A DNA stretch of 64,000 bases from Mucilaginibacter sabulilitoris (GTDB lineage Bacteria > Bacteroidota > Bacteroidia > Sphingobacteriales > Sphingobacteriaceae). Both the position numbers and the translations under genes were made by a program. Shown here one piece after another: positions 7,694 through 15,264 of the stretch. The stretch is from the NCBI RefSeq assembly GCF_034262375.1, contig NZ_CP139558.1, forward strand, positions 4,898,001 through 4,962,000, given 5' to 3'. Position 1 is the first letter of the stretch, and the number at the start of each line of letters is the position of its first letter. The notes under the pieces are model-generated. The model saw only the letters and a program-made list of their open reading frames with translations. It made no database searches and had not been told where the DNA came from.

Positions 7694-7881
7694 AAGTCAT
7701 AACCATTAAGAATATCCGATACCTTTTCATAAAGTAACACAGAATAATCATTTGGATTGTTTTCCTTTATTTCGCCAATATTGTTTACATGCCCGTCTCC
7801 CCACTCGCCTTCAATACGGCATGCAGCATCATTGATGTACTCTAATATTTCTTTCAATAATTCTTCTGAAATCTGTTTCAT
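7690..7881 (-). CDS. Small acidic hypothetical protein (63 aa)
   Basis: A 63-aa acidic protein beginning MKQISEELLKEILEYINDAA. It is coupled on both sides by ATGA overlaps (with 7878-8297 upstream and 7496-7693 downstream). It is probably a small phage accessory protein; no family recognised. Confidence 0.5.
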   Translation of the reverse strand: MKQISEELLKEILEYINDAACRIEGEWGDGHVNNIGEIKENNPNDYSVLLYEKVSDILNGYDL

Positions 7882-8297
7882 GCTATTAAAGTTAATTCTT
7901 CACCAGTCAAGGCAAAGTAAAGGTTTTGAAGTTGGTGGACGTATTCCAAGCCAATGCCATATGCTATATGCTGAATATTGTCATACTTTCTGACGGGGTA
8001 ATACTTACCATCTTGAAAAGATAGGCTTAAGCGCCCAAATTTAATGCAATTTACGGGGCCCATATCAGCATACCTTTCGGGTAGTGAGTCGTCTTCAAAA
8101 CCAAACTTAATTAACCAATCATCTGTTAATTCAATTGGTTGAATACCTTTACCCATGGTCCAAGTGCACCCAATAGCAGATCCTGATGATTGATATAGCC
8201 CTCTAATATCTTCATTAGATATTTCGATTATCTTAGCATACTCAGTAGTTATACCTTTAACATAATTTCCAATCCTTAATTCCCTTGCTTCCATCAT
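7878..8297 (-). CDS. Conserved Bacteroidota phage protein (139 aa)
   Basis: The sequence has the pattern of a protein seen very often in Bacteroidota prophages: ELRIGNYV at the start, IQPIELTDDWLIKFGFE in the middle, and YVHQLQNLYFALTGEEL at the end. The fold seems beta-rich with a C-terminal helix. No biochemical function is known to me. It heads a chain of overlapping small genes. Confidence 0.7.
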   Translation of the reverse strand: MMEARELRIGNYVKGITTEYAKIIEISNEDIRGLYQSSGSAIGCTWTMGKGIQPIELTDDWLIKFGFEDDSLPERYADMGPVNCIKFGRLSLSFQDGKYYPVRKYDNIQHIAYGIGLEYVHQLQNLYFALTGEELTLIA

Positions 8298-8314
8298 TCA
8301 AATATAAAAATACA

Positions 8315-8473
8315 TCACCCAAAAATAACTTCCAAAGTAATATTAAAAATAGCAGACCAGATGATGACCAATATGGTGAGTGCAATGAACTGGCGAGGTG
8401 ACATATCATCCTCAATAACTGATTTAGTATGCTGTTTGATCTGTGTGCTGATCTTTCGTAATAGTGTTGCCAT
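8315..8473 (-). CDS. Small single-span membrane protein (52 aa)
   Basis: The product begins MATLLRKISTQIKQHTKSVI (basic helix) and carries a hydrophobic segment FIALTILVIIWSAIFNITL. The start lies 2 bp after the stop of the upstream gene, so it is probably in the same transcript. Likely an inner-membrane phage peptide of unknown role. Confidence 0.5.
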   Translation of the reverse strand: MATLLRKISTQIKQHTKSVIEDDMSPRQFIALTILVIIWSAIFNITLEVIFG

Positions 8474-8475
8474 GG

Positions 8476-8808
8476 TTAGTTTATTATTGCTTTGTTAATT
8501 GCGTTACGTGCTTGTATTACTTCTTTTTCTTCTTCTGGATCCCAGTTGCCACAGTCACCAGAGTTGACTAATTCGGTGTATCTTGTGAGTAAGTCTTGCA
8601 GTACTGTTAATAATTCAGGGGCGGCGGCTATTAGTCTGGCGTTGGCTGCTGTCTGTGATATTGATACACCCAAAACTTTATTTGGTATGATTGTTCCAAA
8701 TCTTTGGGCCATTCCACCGGTGTTTACTACCAACTCGAATGATTCCGGATATCCAGGTCCACATGATTGCACTTTCCACGGGCCCGGAGTTCCTTTGAAT
8801 TGTTTCAT
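8476..8808 (-). CDS. Conserved phage protein with TPGPW and LIAAAPEL motifs (110 aa)
   Basis: This small protein has the two hallmarks of a widespread phage family: an N-terminal TPGPWKV strand and a helix NARLIAAAPELLTVLQDLL. Many unrelated phages encode it, usually in accessory blocks like this one; its biochemical function is not known. The C-terminal third is acidic (WDPEEEKEVIQ). Confidence 0.75.
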   Translation of the reverse strand: MKQFKGTPGPWKVQSCGPGYPESFELVVNTGGMAQRFGTIIPNKVLGVSISQTAANARLIAAAPELLTVLQDLLTRYTELVNSGDCGNWDPEEEKEVIQARNAINKAIIN

Positions 8809-8810
8809 GG

Positions 8811-9296
8811 TTATTTATTGGTTAATAATTCAGGTTGTTCGTAGATGTTGCCTATTACTTCAAATGATTTATCTGAGTGAAAAGAGAGATAGAAGTAACG
8901 CTTAGAAATGTCTTTTGCATTTTCATAGCCTTTTTTTAAACATTTAATGCTGAATGCACCTCTGTCAGTATATTCAACGTTACCTAAATCGGTGTATGTT
9001 TTCTCCCAAGAATATCCCTCGGTATGAACACACTTGACTATATCCCCCTCATAAATATCAACACCATTTCTGTCTTTTAATCCTGTGAACTGCATGATTT
9101 CAATTTGCTCGTCGGTTATGCAGTAATGTTCCGGACCTCCATCATCAACACCAATTTCATTTCGGTCATCAATCAATTCACCATAACCAAAATTAAAATT
9201 AACATCAAGCACAAGTATACTTGGTTGATATGGTACTATTTCGTCAAGCATGACATTGAACCTTTTATCAAAGGCTCTGAATTTGATTTCTCTCAT
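8811..9296 (-). CDS. YopX family phage protein, second copy
   Basis: The 161-aa protein starts MREIKFRAFDKRFNVML, carries GLKDRNGVDIYEGDIVKC in the middle, and ends VIGNIYEQPELL: a textbook YopX arrangement. The frame is open to 9317, but the ATG at 9296 matches the family start MREIKFRA. Its paralogue at 2466-2894 is more divergent at the N-terminus. Function of the family is unknown. Confidence 0.9.
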   Translation of the reverse strand: MREIKFRAFDKRFNVMLDEIVPYQPSILVLDVNFNFGYGELIDDRNEIGVDDGGPEHYCITDEQIEIMQFTGLKDRNGVDIYEGDIVKCVHTEGYSWEKTYTDLGNVEYTDRGAFSIKCLKKGYENAKDISKRYFYLSFHSDKSFEVIGNIYEQPELLTNK

Positions 9297-9332
9297 ATAA
9301 TTGCTTTTTACCACCAAATCCCCGACTTTATC

Positions 9333-9524
9333 TCAGGCCGGGGTGATTTTTCTTAATAATCTTGCTAATACAACATGCTTAACACCGTCTTCAAACTCAA
9401 CTAACATGGTTGATAATGGCGATCGCCTACACTTGCCATCAGGGCGCCGTACTGCTTTGCATGGCTGCCTTGTCAATAACGGGCAGGTTAGTTTATCGCC
9501 GAGGTAGATGTAATCCATAATCAT
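9333..9524 (-). CDS. Small conserved phage protein (63 aa)
   Basis: The 63-aa product has YIYLGDKLT, a pair of cysteines in PLLTRQPCKAVRRPDGKC, and a C-terminal LVEFEDGVKHVVLARLL strand-helix. I have seen this layout in Bacteroidota phage accessory genes. The ATG at 9524 is chosen over the open frame to 9545 because it overlaps the preceding stop as ATGA. Confidence 0.6.
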   Translation of the reverse strand: MIMDYIYLGDKLTCPLLTRQPCKAVRRPDGKCRRSPLSTMLVEFEDGVKHVVLARLLRKITPA

Positions 9525-10195
9525 ATCCCGACAGACGCATCCCACGATATCAATAGCTCAGTTTTGCCATTAAATTGAGTTCTATCAGCATCAACTTCAT
9601 TAACTGTTTTTATCTCAACACGGACACCATCGAGCAATATGCTTACGAACGACTCTCCGTTACCGGTATAATGATGTGTTCTTGTTTTCAGACCAGCTTC
9701 ATTAAGAGCATTCAATAATGGCACTGCAGCTTTATTGGCCACAAATTCGCCATCACCGAAGTTCACTACTTCGTAATCAGGTGTCAGCTCATGGTGGTGA
9801 TTGCAATATTTGTAGGTATCCACAACAGGCAGGGCTACACTCGCTAACCTTGCCGCCTTATCACTGGCAATATTTTTATCAACATGGTCAATAAACAACA
9901 TAGGCCGCTTTATCATTTTACGCATATCTCTATGGCCTAATTTGTAGCTGTATTGGTAGATGAAAGTTTCTAAACTGTTGCCTATGCCTCCTATACTTAT
10001 CGAATGGTGCATAATGTAACGCTGTACAGCTTTTTTAATACCAGCATTAGTCAAGAATCTTGAATGAACCTGCTCATCTTGTATAGCCTGCGTAGCCTTC
10101 CATTTTGAAACAGGGAATTGAAAGTAATCGGTACCATCAGGGCGTAATACCTGGTATTCGCCACGTGATACTTTTATAATTTTGTAGTCTGACAT
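9521..10195 (-). CDS. Hypothetical phage protein (224 aa)
   Basis: A 224-aa protein with a basic N-terminal half (MSDYKIIKVSRGEYQVLRPD..., later MRKMIKRPMLFIDHVDK) and a mixed C-terminal half ending in LLISWDASVGI. It has a cluster of histidines (CNHHHELTPDYE) near residue 135. No family recognised. It is the last gene before an AT-rich gap behind the terminase and is coupled to the 63-aa gene. Confidence 0.6.
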   Translation of the reverse strand: MSDYKIIKVSRGEYQVLRPDGTDYFQFPVSKWKATQAIQDEQVHSRFLTNAGIKKAVQRYIMHHSISIGGIGNSLETFIYQYSYKLGHRDMRKMIKRPMLFIDHVDKNIASDKAARLASVALPVVDTYKYCNHHHELTPDYEVVNFGDGEFVANKAAVPLLNALNEAGLKTRTHHYTGNGESFVSILLDGVRVEIKTVNEVDADRTQFNGKTELLISWDASVGI

Positions 10196-10383
10196 TTTAT
10201 TTACAACAAACCCTCAACTATCCTTTCACGCCTTCGAACTCGCTACTCAGATAATTAAGGGTGTAAATGTTTTTGATATTAGGCTATAATTCGAAGGCTG
10301 CCTAAAGTGAATTAAAGGTAAGTATAATATTCTATTTATTCTAATTTTAGAATAAAATAATTTTACACTGCGGGGCGGGCATC

Positions 10384-11865
10384 CTACACCCCACTCAACG
10401 CCCTCACCCCCAGCCCCTTTTTCTTGTTGATGAAGGCTAGGTATTCCGTAGCAAAGTTGTGCGTGATCAGGTACCTTTTCGTGTCGCTCGCATGGCCAAA
10501 CTCCTGGTAAGGTATTTTAGTTACCGGATGCTTAACCACCTTTTTAAAGATCGTACCATCTGAAGCCTCCTGGGTATACTGGTAATCGTAAATTGACTTC
10601 TTACATATATCCGAGATTCCAATGGTGATACCACTGGCCCCGGTCCGGGCATATATCTCATTGATAAAATTCCCAGATTGTACAACACTCGGGTTAACAG
10701 ATTGGATGCGCAACACAGGGCGGTATTCCTTCAAGTTACTCATGATATCGGTAAAGTAATTCTCACCTTTTTCCTTTTTAGTATCCTCTTTAATCGACGT
10801 CCGGTCACCACCAACAAATAAACCGGCAACCTGATCGGCTGGGTATCGCTTCTTAAACTCAGCTGCAGCATGAATAACCCGGTTCTTAGGGTCCTCTAAA
10901 AATATTTCATCGATCTGCTGCGCATGTTTTTCTTTTAACTGCCATACAGTCCAGGGGATATATGGATTAACGTTTTCGTCACATGATAACCATATCGGCA
11001 ATGATTTATCCCACCCGATTTTATTGACGTGCTCAGCAGCTTTAAATTGCTTCCAGAACTCTCCACCGGTACGAAGCTTACCCCAATCACCTAAACCATA
11101 AATCCGGTAATATTCATAATCGGAAAGTTTATCCTTTTCAAAATCATCAATGGTGTGCTGGTCTACGAACCCTCCAATCTGAACCAGCTCACCGGCCTCA
11201 TTTACTCCCCACTTACCTACAATGAAAATATTGTCCAGGTAATTGGTTTTCATGATCACCAGGTTACCTTTTTCGTTAACCCACATACCGGCGATATCTG
11301 TTTCAACCTCGGTTAATATCTCCTGATCGAAAACTTTTGTTTTAATCCAATGCTCTTCTGATACCGGGTTAAATATGCCTATGATCTGTTGCCCGGCTCT
11401 ACCACGCAAACGTTTTCTGATCTGCTTTAAATCGGTTTCATCAAACTGGCTGATCTCTTCCAATACTACCCTTTTAAAGTTGGCAAGTCCCTTGATCTTT
11501 TCGCTATCATCCAACCCACGGAATCGAACGTATGAGCCGGTAATTTTGCACTGGATGTAGTTTTGTTGGCAGATGAAATAATCATCCAATCCCCATGATT
11601 TAATTATGCCGGTAAAATCGCTGTAAATGGAGTCTTTGATGTCAACTGCATACTTACGCAGCACCATCGTGTTTTCATCAGTAGCCTCCAACATCCGAAT
11701 GATGATCAGCTGAACAACACTGTAGGTTTTGCTTGCAGATGATCCGCCGTAAATCCAAATAAACCTGATGGCCAGGTTAAGAAAGGCAGCCTTCAGGTGC
11801 CAAAAGACATTATTGAAAATGTCGGGATTGAAATCGAATTTAAGCTCCCTGGTTGTTTTCGCCAT
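10384..11865 (-). CDS. Phage terminase large subunit
   Basis: This is the DNA-packaging ATPase-nuclease. A Walker A variant GGSSASKT lies at residues 40-47 and a Walker B with catalytic glutamate (VVLEE) at 133-137, followed by a coupling motif region around IIGIFNPVS. The C-terminal half contains the RNase H-like nuclease beginning SLPIWLSCDENVNPYIPW. The 493-aa length is usual. It overlaps the small subunit gene by 26 bp, the standard arrangement. It translocates DNA into the prohead at the portal vertex. Confidence 0.92.
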   Translation of the reverse strand: MAKTTRELKFDFNPDIFNNVFWHLKAAFLNLAIRFIWIYGGSSASKTYSVVQLIIIRMLEATDENTMVLRKYAVDIKDSIYSDFTGIIKSWGLDDYFICQQNYIQCKITGSYVRFRGLDDSEKIKGLANFKRVVLEEISQFDETDLKQIRKRLRGRAGQQIIGIFNPVSEEHWIKTKVFDQEILTEVETDIAGMWVNEKGNLVIMKTNYLDNIFIVGKWGVNEAGELVQIGGFVDQHTIDDFEKDKLSDYEYYRIYGLGDWGKLRTGGEFWKQFKAAEHVNKIGWDKSLPIWLSCDENVNPYIPWTVWQLKEKHAQQIDEIFLEDPKNRVIHAAAEFKKRYPADQVAGLFVGGDRTSIKEDTKKEKGENYFTDIMSNLKEYRPVLRIQSVNPSVVQSGNFINEIYARTGASGITIGISDICKKSIYDYQYTQEASDGTIFKKVVKHPVTKIPYQEFGHASDTKRYLITHNFATEYLAFINKKKGLGVRALSGV

Positions 11866-12313
11866 ATCCCACTTTGATCACAGTGTTTACGTTTGCGGTG
11901 ACATCAACCTCTGTATTGTCTTTAATACCATTTATTCTTGCAACCAAGTTGGGATTAAAAGCTCCTACCATAGCCCCCTCAATTTGCTGAGTTAAAATAA
12001 TTTCTTCCGCCCGCGTTATGACATCCGAAAAATCATCACTGCAAGTCTTTTTAAAATCATTAAAGTAATGCTTATTGCATCCTAAATACAAGCAGAGACC
12101 TGTCATTGTGTATGGCTTTGCTGTAGGTATTGAAATTATTTGCCCGGCAAATTCGCCGCCCTTAATAGCCTCTTTATTCATCCAGGGGCTATCATCACAA
12201 TAAGCAAGATATTCCTCTACGGCCTGCATGAGTAACTCAGGAGAGGCAAACAACTTATCTCTCCCATGCTTACTTCTTTTCTTCCAGAATTGATTACCAG
12301 ACGGTGCTGCCAT
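11840..12313 (-). CDS. Phage terminase small subunit
   Basis: The 157-aa protein has a basic N-terminus (FWKKRSKHGRDKLF), a helix-turn-helix-like segment around YTMTGLCLYLGCNKHYFNDF, and a C-terminal oligomerisation part, the layout of gp3-like DNA-packaging proteins that bind the pac/cos region. It directly precedes and overlaps the large subunit gene. Confidence 0.85.
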   Translation of the reverse strand: MAAPSGNQFWKKRSKHGRDKLFASPELLMQAVEEYLAYCDDSPWMNKEAIKGGEFAGQIISIPTAKPYTMTGLCLYLGCNKHYFNDFKKTCSDDFSDVITRAEEIILTQQIEGAMVGAFNPNLVARINGIKDNTEVDVTANVNTVIKVGYGENNQGA

Positions 12314-12314
12314 T

Positions 12315-12746
12315 TTATAATTTATTTATTTCAAGATAGCCAGAGGCATATCCATTATATTTTTTTGTGTAAGTTTTTAGACTGCTACAGTTTCCATAGC
12401 CTGAGCAAATAATTTTCCCTTTTTTGTAAGCTATCCAATGGGCTGCAACTGATCTACGTAAACCACTGTCAATTGGCGGCCCATACCATCCAACTGCTAT
12501 TAAACATAAATCTGGCAGTTTAGTATCGGCCGTAATCAACTGCATTCTTTGATCCGAGTGATACCCTAACTTTTTTAAAGCAGCTGCCACATCCTTTGTG
12601 CCTGTACCTGTCTTACGTTTGTTACCCCCCGGCTTTCCAAAAGCTATGATACTTTCCTCTGGTGAAATGCCTAATAGGTTTGCTATAGCGTACTGGCCGC
12701 ATAATCCGGTATTTTCAGGTTGAATATGAACGGTGCGCCCGGGCAT
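12315..12746 (-). CDS. C39-like cysteine protease-fold protein
   Basis: The 143-aa protein opens with GLCGQYAIANLLG, the Gln-Cys helix of papain/C39-like peptidases (here Cys16 and Gln18), and has a histidine strand AAHWIAYKKGKIICSG (His103) followed by an Asn/Asp position. That is a complete C39-like catalytic layout in a single small domain. It starts 2 bp upstream of the terminase small subunit gene, an unusual spot; a role in protein maturation or host interference is inference only. No signal peptide, so it acts in the cytoplasm. Confidence 0.7.
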   Translation of the reverse strand: MPGRTVHIQPENTGLCGQYAIANLLGISPEESIIAFGKPGGNKRKTGTGTKDVAAALKKLGYHSDQRMQLITADTKLPDLCLIAVGWYGPPIDSGLRRSVAAHWIAYKKGKIICSGYGNCSSLKTYTKKYNGYASGYLEINKL

Positions 12747-12748
12747 GG

Positions 12749-13177
12749 TCAGAATAATTCTATCTGTTGACTTTTAATGGAAAACTTCTCAAACCCCAGC
12801 AACACAGCGCTTATTTTTTCCTGATAACTTTTACCCTTTGAGTATGCCCTGGCTGCGTCTTGATAAAAATTACAAACTGTTTCGTTATTCCATCCCATTA
12901 TCTGACACATAACCTTACGAATTCCGTTAGGGGCCCTATCCACGCCTTGCCCCAACAAAGTGGCGGGTGCGTACGCTTTGTAGGCAACAGCCATGAATAA
13001 AATTGATTCATCCGTACGATCTATATCTGGATAAATATCTTTTATGGCTTTATGGATTTCAGGTAGGAACTTACTGGGATTGTTAAGCATCGGCTCACAA
13101 ACCTTAACCGCATTCCGATAAGCCTCCGGATCGTTCTTGGCAATTACTTTTGCCAGGGTTGAATATTTCATTGCCAT
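12749..13177 (-). CDS. Hypothetical phage protein (142 aa)
   Basis: An all-helical 142-aa protein (MAMKYSTLAKVIAKNDPEAY...), with no cysteine motif and no membrane segment. It is placed between the VRR-NUC nuclease and the protease-like gene in the packaging region. The start is the first ATG, 2 bp from the neighbouring stop. No family recognised. Confidence 0.6.
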   Translation of the reverse strand: MAMKYSTLAKVIAKNDPEAYRNAVKVCEPMLNNPSKFLPEIHKAIKDIYPDIDRTDESILFMAVAYKAYAPATLLGQGVDRAPNGIRKVMCQIMGWNNETVCNFYQDAARAYSKGKSYQEKISAVLLGFEKFSIKSQQIELF

Positions 13178-13208
13178 ACGCTGCTGATTGATATTTGGTT
13201 TTTAACAA

Positions 13209-13424
13209 TTATTTCCATGGCTGCAATTTTTTTATTTCTGTGTAATCGTTATTAAATTCAAGTTGACCATTTGACAGCTCTGTGTGCTGCTCTATATACT
13301 CCCTTGCCGCCCAGATCAGATGTAACGGATATCTTGCCTTCCAAACATCTATGACCTCCCCTGCCTTCATTTTGTCGAAGTATTGGGTGTGGGTTGGGGT
13401 TAGGAATGTATAAACCGGTTCCAT
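13209..13424 (-). CDS. Hypothetical phage protein (71 aa)
   Basis: A 71-aa protein (MEPVYTFLTPTHTQYFDKMK...) with an aromatic N-terminus and a helix YPLHLIWAAREYIEQHTEL. The start lies 1 bp from the nuclease stop, so the two are probably co-translated. No family recognised. Confidence 0.55.
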   Translation of the reverse strand: MEPVYTFLTPTHTQYFDKMKAGEVIDVWKARYPLHLIWAAREYIEQHTELSNGQLEFNNDYTEIKKLQPWK

Positions 13425-13425
13425 T

Positions 13426-13899
13426 TTAGGCGGCCCTCTTCTGCAACCTTTTAATTTTTAAAGCCTCCAACTCCTTACGGTACATCTCTACATTTTCAGC
13501 TATTGAGTAAGGCGATATAAATCGTTTAAAGCCATCCAATGATTTACCTTGAATAATGTACCTTACAAAATATATTATCTGCTCAGATGTACGGAAAATG
13601 TAGGTATCAAGTCCGTGAACCTTATGCTGGGCATGAATAACTTTTTGTTCAGCCGATACATAACCTTCATGTTCTTTAACTTCGATTAGGTATAGTTTTC
13701 CGAACCAAATAAAGTGAAGGTCTTGAATGCCTGGTACAACGCCCTGCCCTTTAAGAATTGAAGCTGTTTTTTTATCCCGGTAACCTCCGTTAGGCACGTG
13801 ATAAAAGCATCCGTAAGTTTCAGGAAACTCGTTCCTGATCTCTGTTACAGCTATCTGTTGAATTTTAGCTTCCGAAAAATTAATTTCTAAACCTGGCAT
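13426..13899 (-). CDS. VRR-NUC domain nuclease
   Basis: The 157-aa protein carries a PD-(D/E)xK core of the VRR-NUC type: HVPNGGYRDKKTASILKGQG, then GIQDL (Asp60), LIEVK (Glu73, Lys75) and a downstream SAEQ (Gln85). VRR-NUC proteins in phages act as Holliday-junction-type or structure-specific nucleases during replication and packaging. It is the first gene of the packaging block, directly downstream of the iteron-bearing non-coding region. Confidence 0.88.
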   Translation of the reverse strand: MPGLEINFSEAKIQQIAVTEIRNEFPETYGCFYHVPNGGYRDKKTASILKGQGVVPGIQDLHFIWFGKLYLIEVKEHEGYVSAEQKVIHAQHKVHGLDTYIFRTSEQIIYFVRYIIQGKSLDGFKRFISPYSIAENVEMYRKELEALKIKRLQKRAA

Positions 13900-13960
13900 T
13901 GGCTTAATTGACTATAAACCAAAGATAAGAAATATTCTTCTTATTCTCAAAATAGAATTT

Positions 13961-14292
13961 TTCGTTCCAGAAAAACAAAGTTCGTTCCAGAAAAAAGTGG
14001 GGTTAAATATATAAAAAGGGCATTTTTGGTTTTTTGGAACGATGGAACGACAAATTTCCCTATTGTACCTTATATAAATGTAAATGTGATTACGTAAAAT
14101 AAATTTTACAAAACACTATAAATTTTATTTTATAAAATATTTCTTACACATATATAAATAGAAAAAGTTCGTTCCATCGTTCCAGATATAAAAAAACAAC
14201 GTTTAAACACAGTTAAAAGGTGTTTTTAGTGGAACGAATTTGTTAAAATTGTTCGTTCCAGGTTCGTTCCGTGGTGGCAGTTTCCGTTCCAG
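13961..14292. repeat. Iteron cluster of CGTTCC(A) sites, candidate replication origin
   Basis: Ten copies of CGTTCC, mostly as TTCGTTCCAG, occur in 332 bp in both orientations: 13961, 13981, 14035 and 14043 (inverted pair), 14168 and 14177 (direct pair, the mirror of the 14035 pair), 14230 (inverted), 14251, 14262 and 14285. Two copies share a longer context ending AAAAAAGTGG. The region is AT-rich with no frame, next to the primase and helicase genes, as expected for an initiator-binding origin. Confidence 0.6.
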
Positions 14293-14535
14293 AAAAAAGT
14301 GGATTAAAAAAAGTTTGTATTTAATGTTATGATAAAAAATCGCATTTATATACATTTTAAGAAGGTTAAGATCAATACATTAAATACAAACACTTATCAA
14401 TTTTCTAACATATGTTGGATAGTATGATGTAAGGAAGTACCTTTGCAAATTTTTTTGCAATTTTTTTCGTAAAATAGATATAACAATTTGTATGTTTGCT
14501 TCGTACAACGACAAACTAACCCTTAATCAAGTATT
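14293..14535. other. AT-rich non-coding stretch beside the iterons
   Basis: Very AT-rich sequence follows the last iteron copy. It could be the DNA-unwinding part of an origin and may hold the promoter of the small rightward gene at 14536; I see no frame in it. Confidence 0.35.
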
Positions 14536-14715
14536 ATGAAGACATACACCCATATAGCTAGGTTATACGGATTCAAGTGTTTTTTCAATGAAAACACCGG
14601 CGAGGTTGAAGGTACAAGTTGGGTGAACAATATGCTTATCGAATTATTTGTTTGGATAGACGTCACTTTTACTTCCAATGAAAATTTTGAAATTAAAATA
14701 ATTCAAAAACTTTAG
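14536..14715 (+). CDS. Small rightward hypothetical protein (59 aa)
   Basis: The frame MKTYTHIARLYGFKCFFNEN... is the only rightward gene candidate inside the leftward block. It is 59 aa, aromatic, with predicted strands. It converges on the terminator at 14742-14778. Codon use looks coding, but it lacks a recognised family, so this is tentative. Confidence 0.4.
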   Translation: MKTYTHIARLYGFKCFFNENTGEVEGTSWVNNMLIELFVWIDVTFTSNENFEIKIIQKL

Positions 14716-14741
14716 CGTTCTTAATCTGTAGTTAAAAAAAA

Positions 14742-14778
14742 AGCGGCTCCGAGCTAGACCAAATGCTCAGAAACCGCT
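14742..14778 (-). terminator. Strong leftward terminator
   Basis: AGCGGCTCCGAGC (14742-14754) pairs with GCTCAGAAACCGCT (14765-14778) with a single bulge, and reading leftwards the stem is followed by eight T residues. It lies 29 bp past the stop of the small leftward gene at 14807. Confidence 0.75.
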
Positions 14779-14806
14779 CATAAACTGAAAAAAACCTCCG
14801 ACGAAG

Positions 14807-14932
14807 TTAGTTTTTAATCAGTATTTTGAAGGGCTTACCATTTGGTCTCCTGATGACTGTTCCGTTTTTAAGCGTTATTGTCATCCTGAAGATGTAGGTC
14901 CCTTCTTCTTTTGGTTTATCCGATTTTTTCAC
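14807..14932 (-). CDS. Small conserved Bacteroidota protein (41 aa, GTG start)
   Basis: The product contains GTYIFRMTITLKNGTVIRRP and then NGKPFKILIKN, a compact beta-hairpin protein of a kind I recall as common in Sphingobacteriaceae mobile elements. The GTG at 14932 is the only start that fits the conserved length; the frame stays open about 16 codons further upstream without a clear start. A strong terminator follows and a TAnnTTTG box lies about 200 bp upstream. Function unknown. Confidence 0.5.
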   Translation of the reverse strand: MKKSDKPKEEGTYIFRMTITLKNGTVIRRPNGKPFKILIKN

Positions 14933-15264
14933 GTTAACATTTTTACATGCATCCTTTAGTACATGATACCTAGTTTTTGCTTCTCCCTACTAGGAGGGAT
15001 TACTTGACTTTCTTAGTCTTAAACCGCCATTCGCTATATCAAGAAGCCAGGCAATAATTTAGCAATAGGAGTCGTAATTGTGTGTTTAGGTAAAGGAGTT
15101 AACGCTGGACGGATACCCATTATAACTATTTCAAAGATAGGATTTTGTATCTATTTCAAAAATGTTTTCACAAAATATTTCACACTTTTTTCACACATTG
15201 CTAAAATTTCTGGCAAACTTGTTTAAAAGTTAAATTATATAAAGTATATGTTTAGGTATTTTAA
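14933..15264. other. Non-coding stretch between primase and small gene
   Basis: About 330 bp without a convincing frame. It holds the leftward promoter-like boxes at 15134-15163 and a run of TTTTCAC-type repeats (ttttcacaaaatatttcacac and following). The rest is AT-rich. Confidence 0.35.
15134..15163 (-). promoter_or_regulatory. Bacteroidota-type leftward promoter
   Basis: Reading leftwards there is TTTG, a 17-bp spacer, then TATCTTTG, which fits the known Bacteroidota consensus TTTG / TAnnTTTG. It points toward the 41-aa gene at 14807-14932, leaving a leader of nearly 200 nt. Confidence 0.4.
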
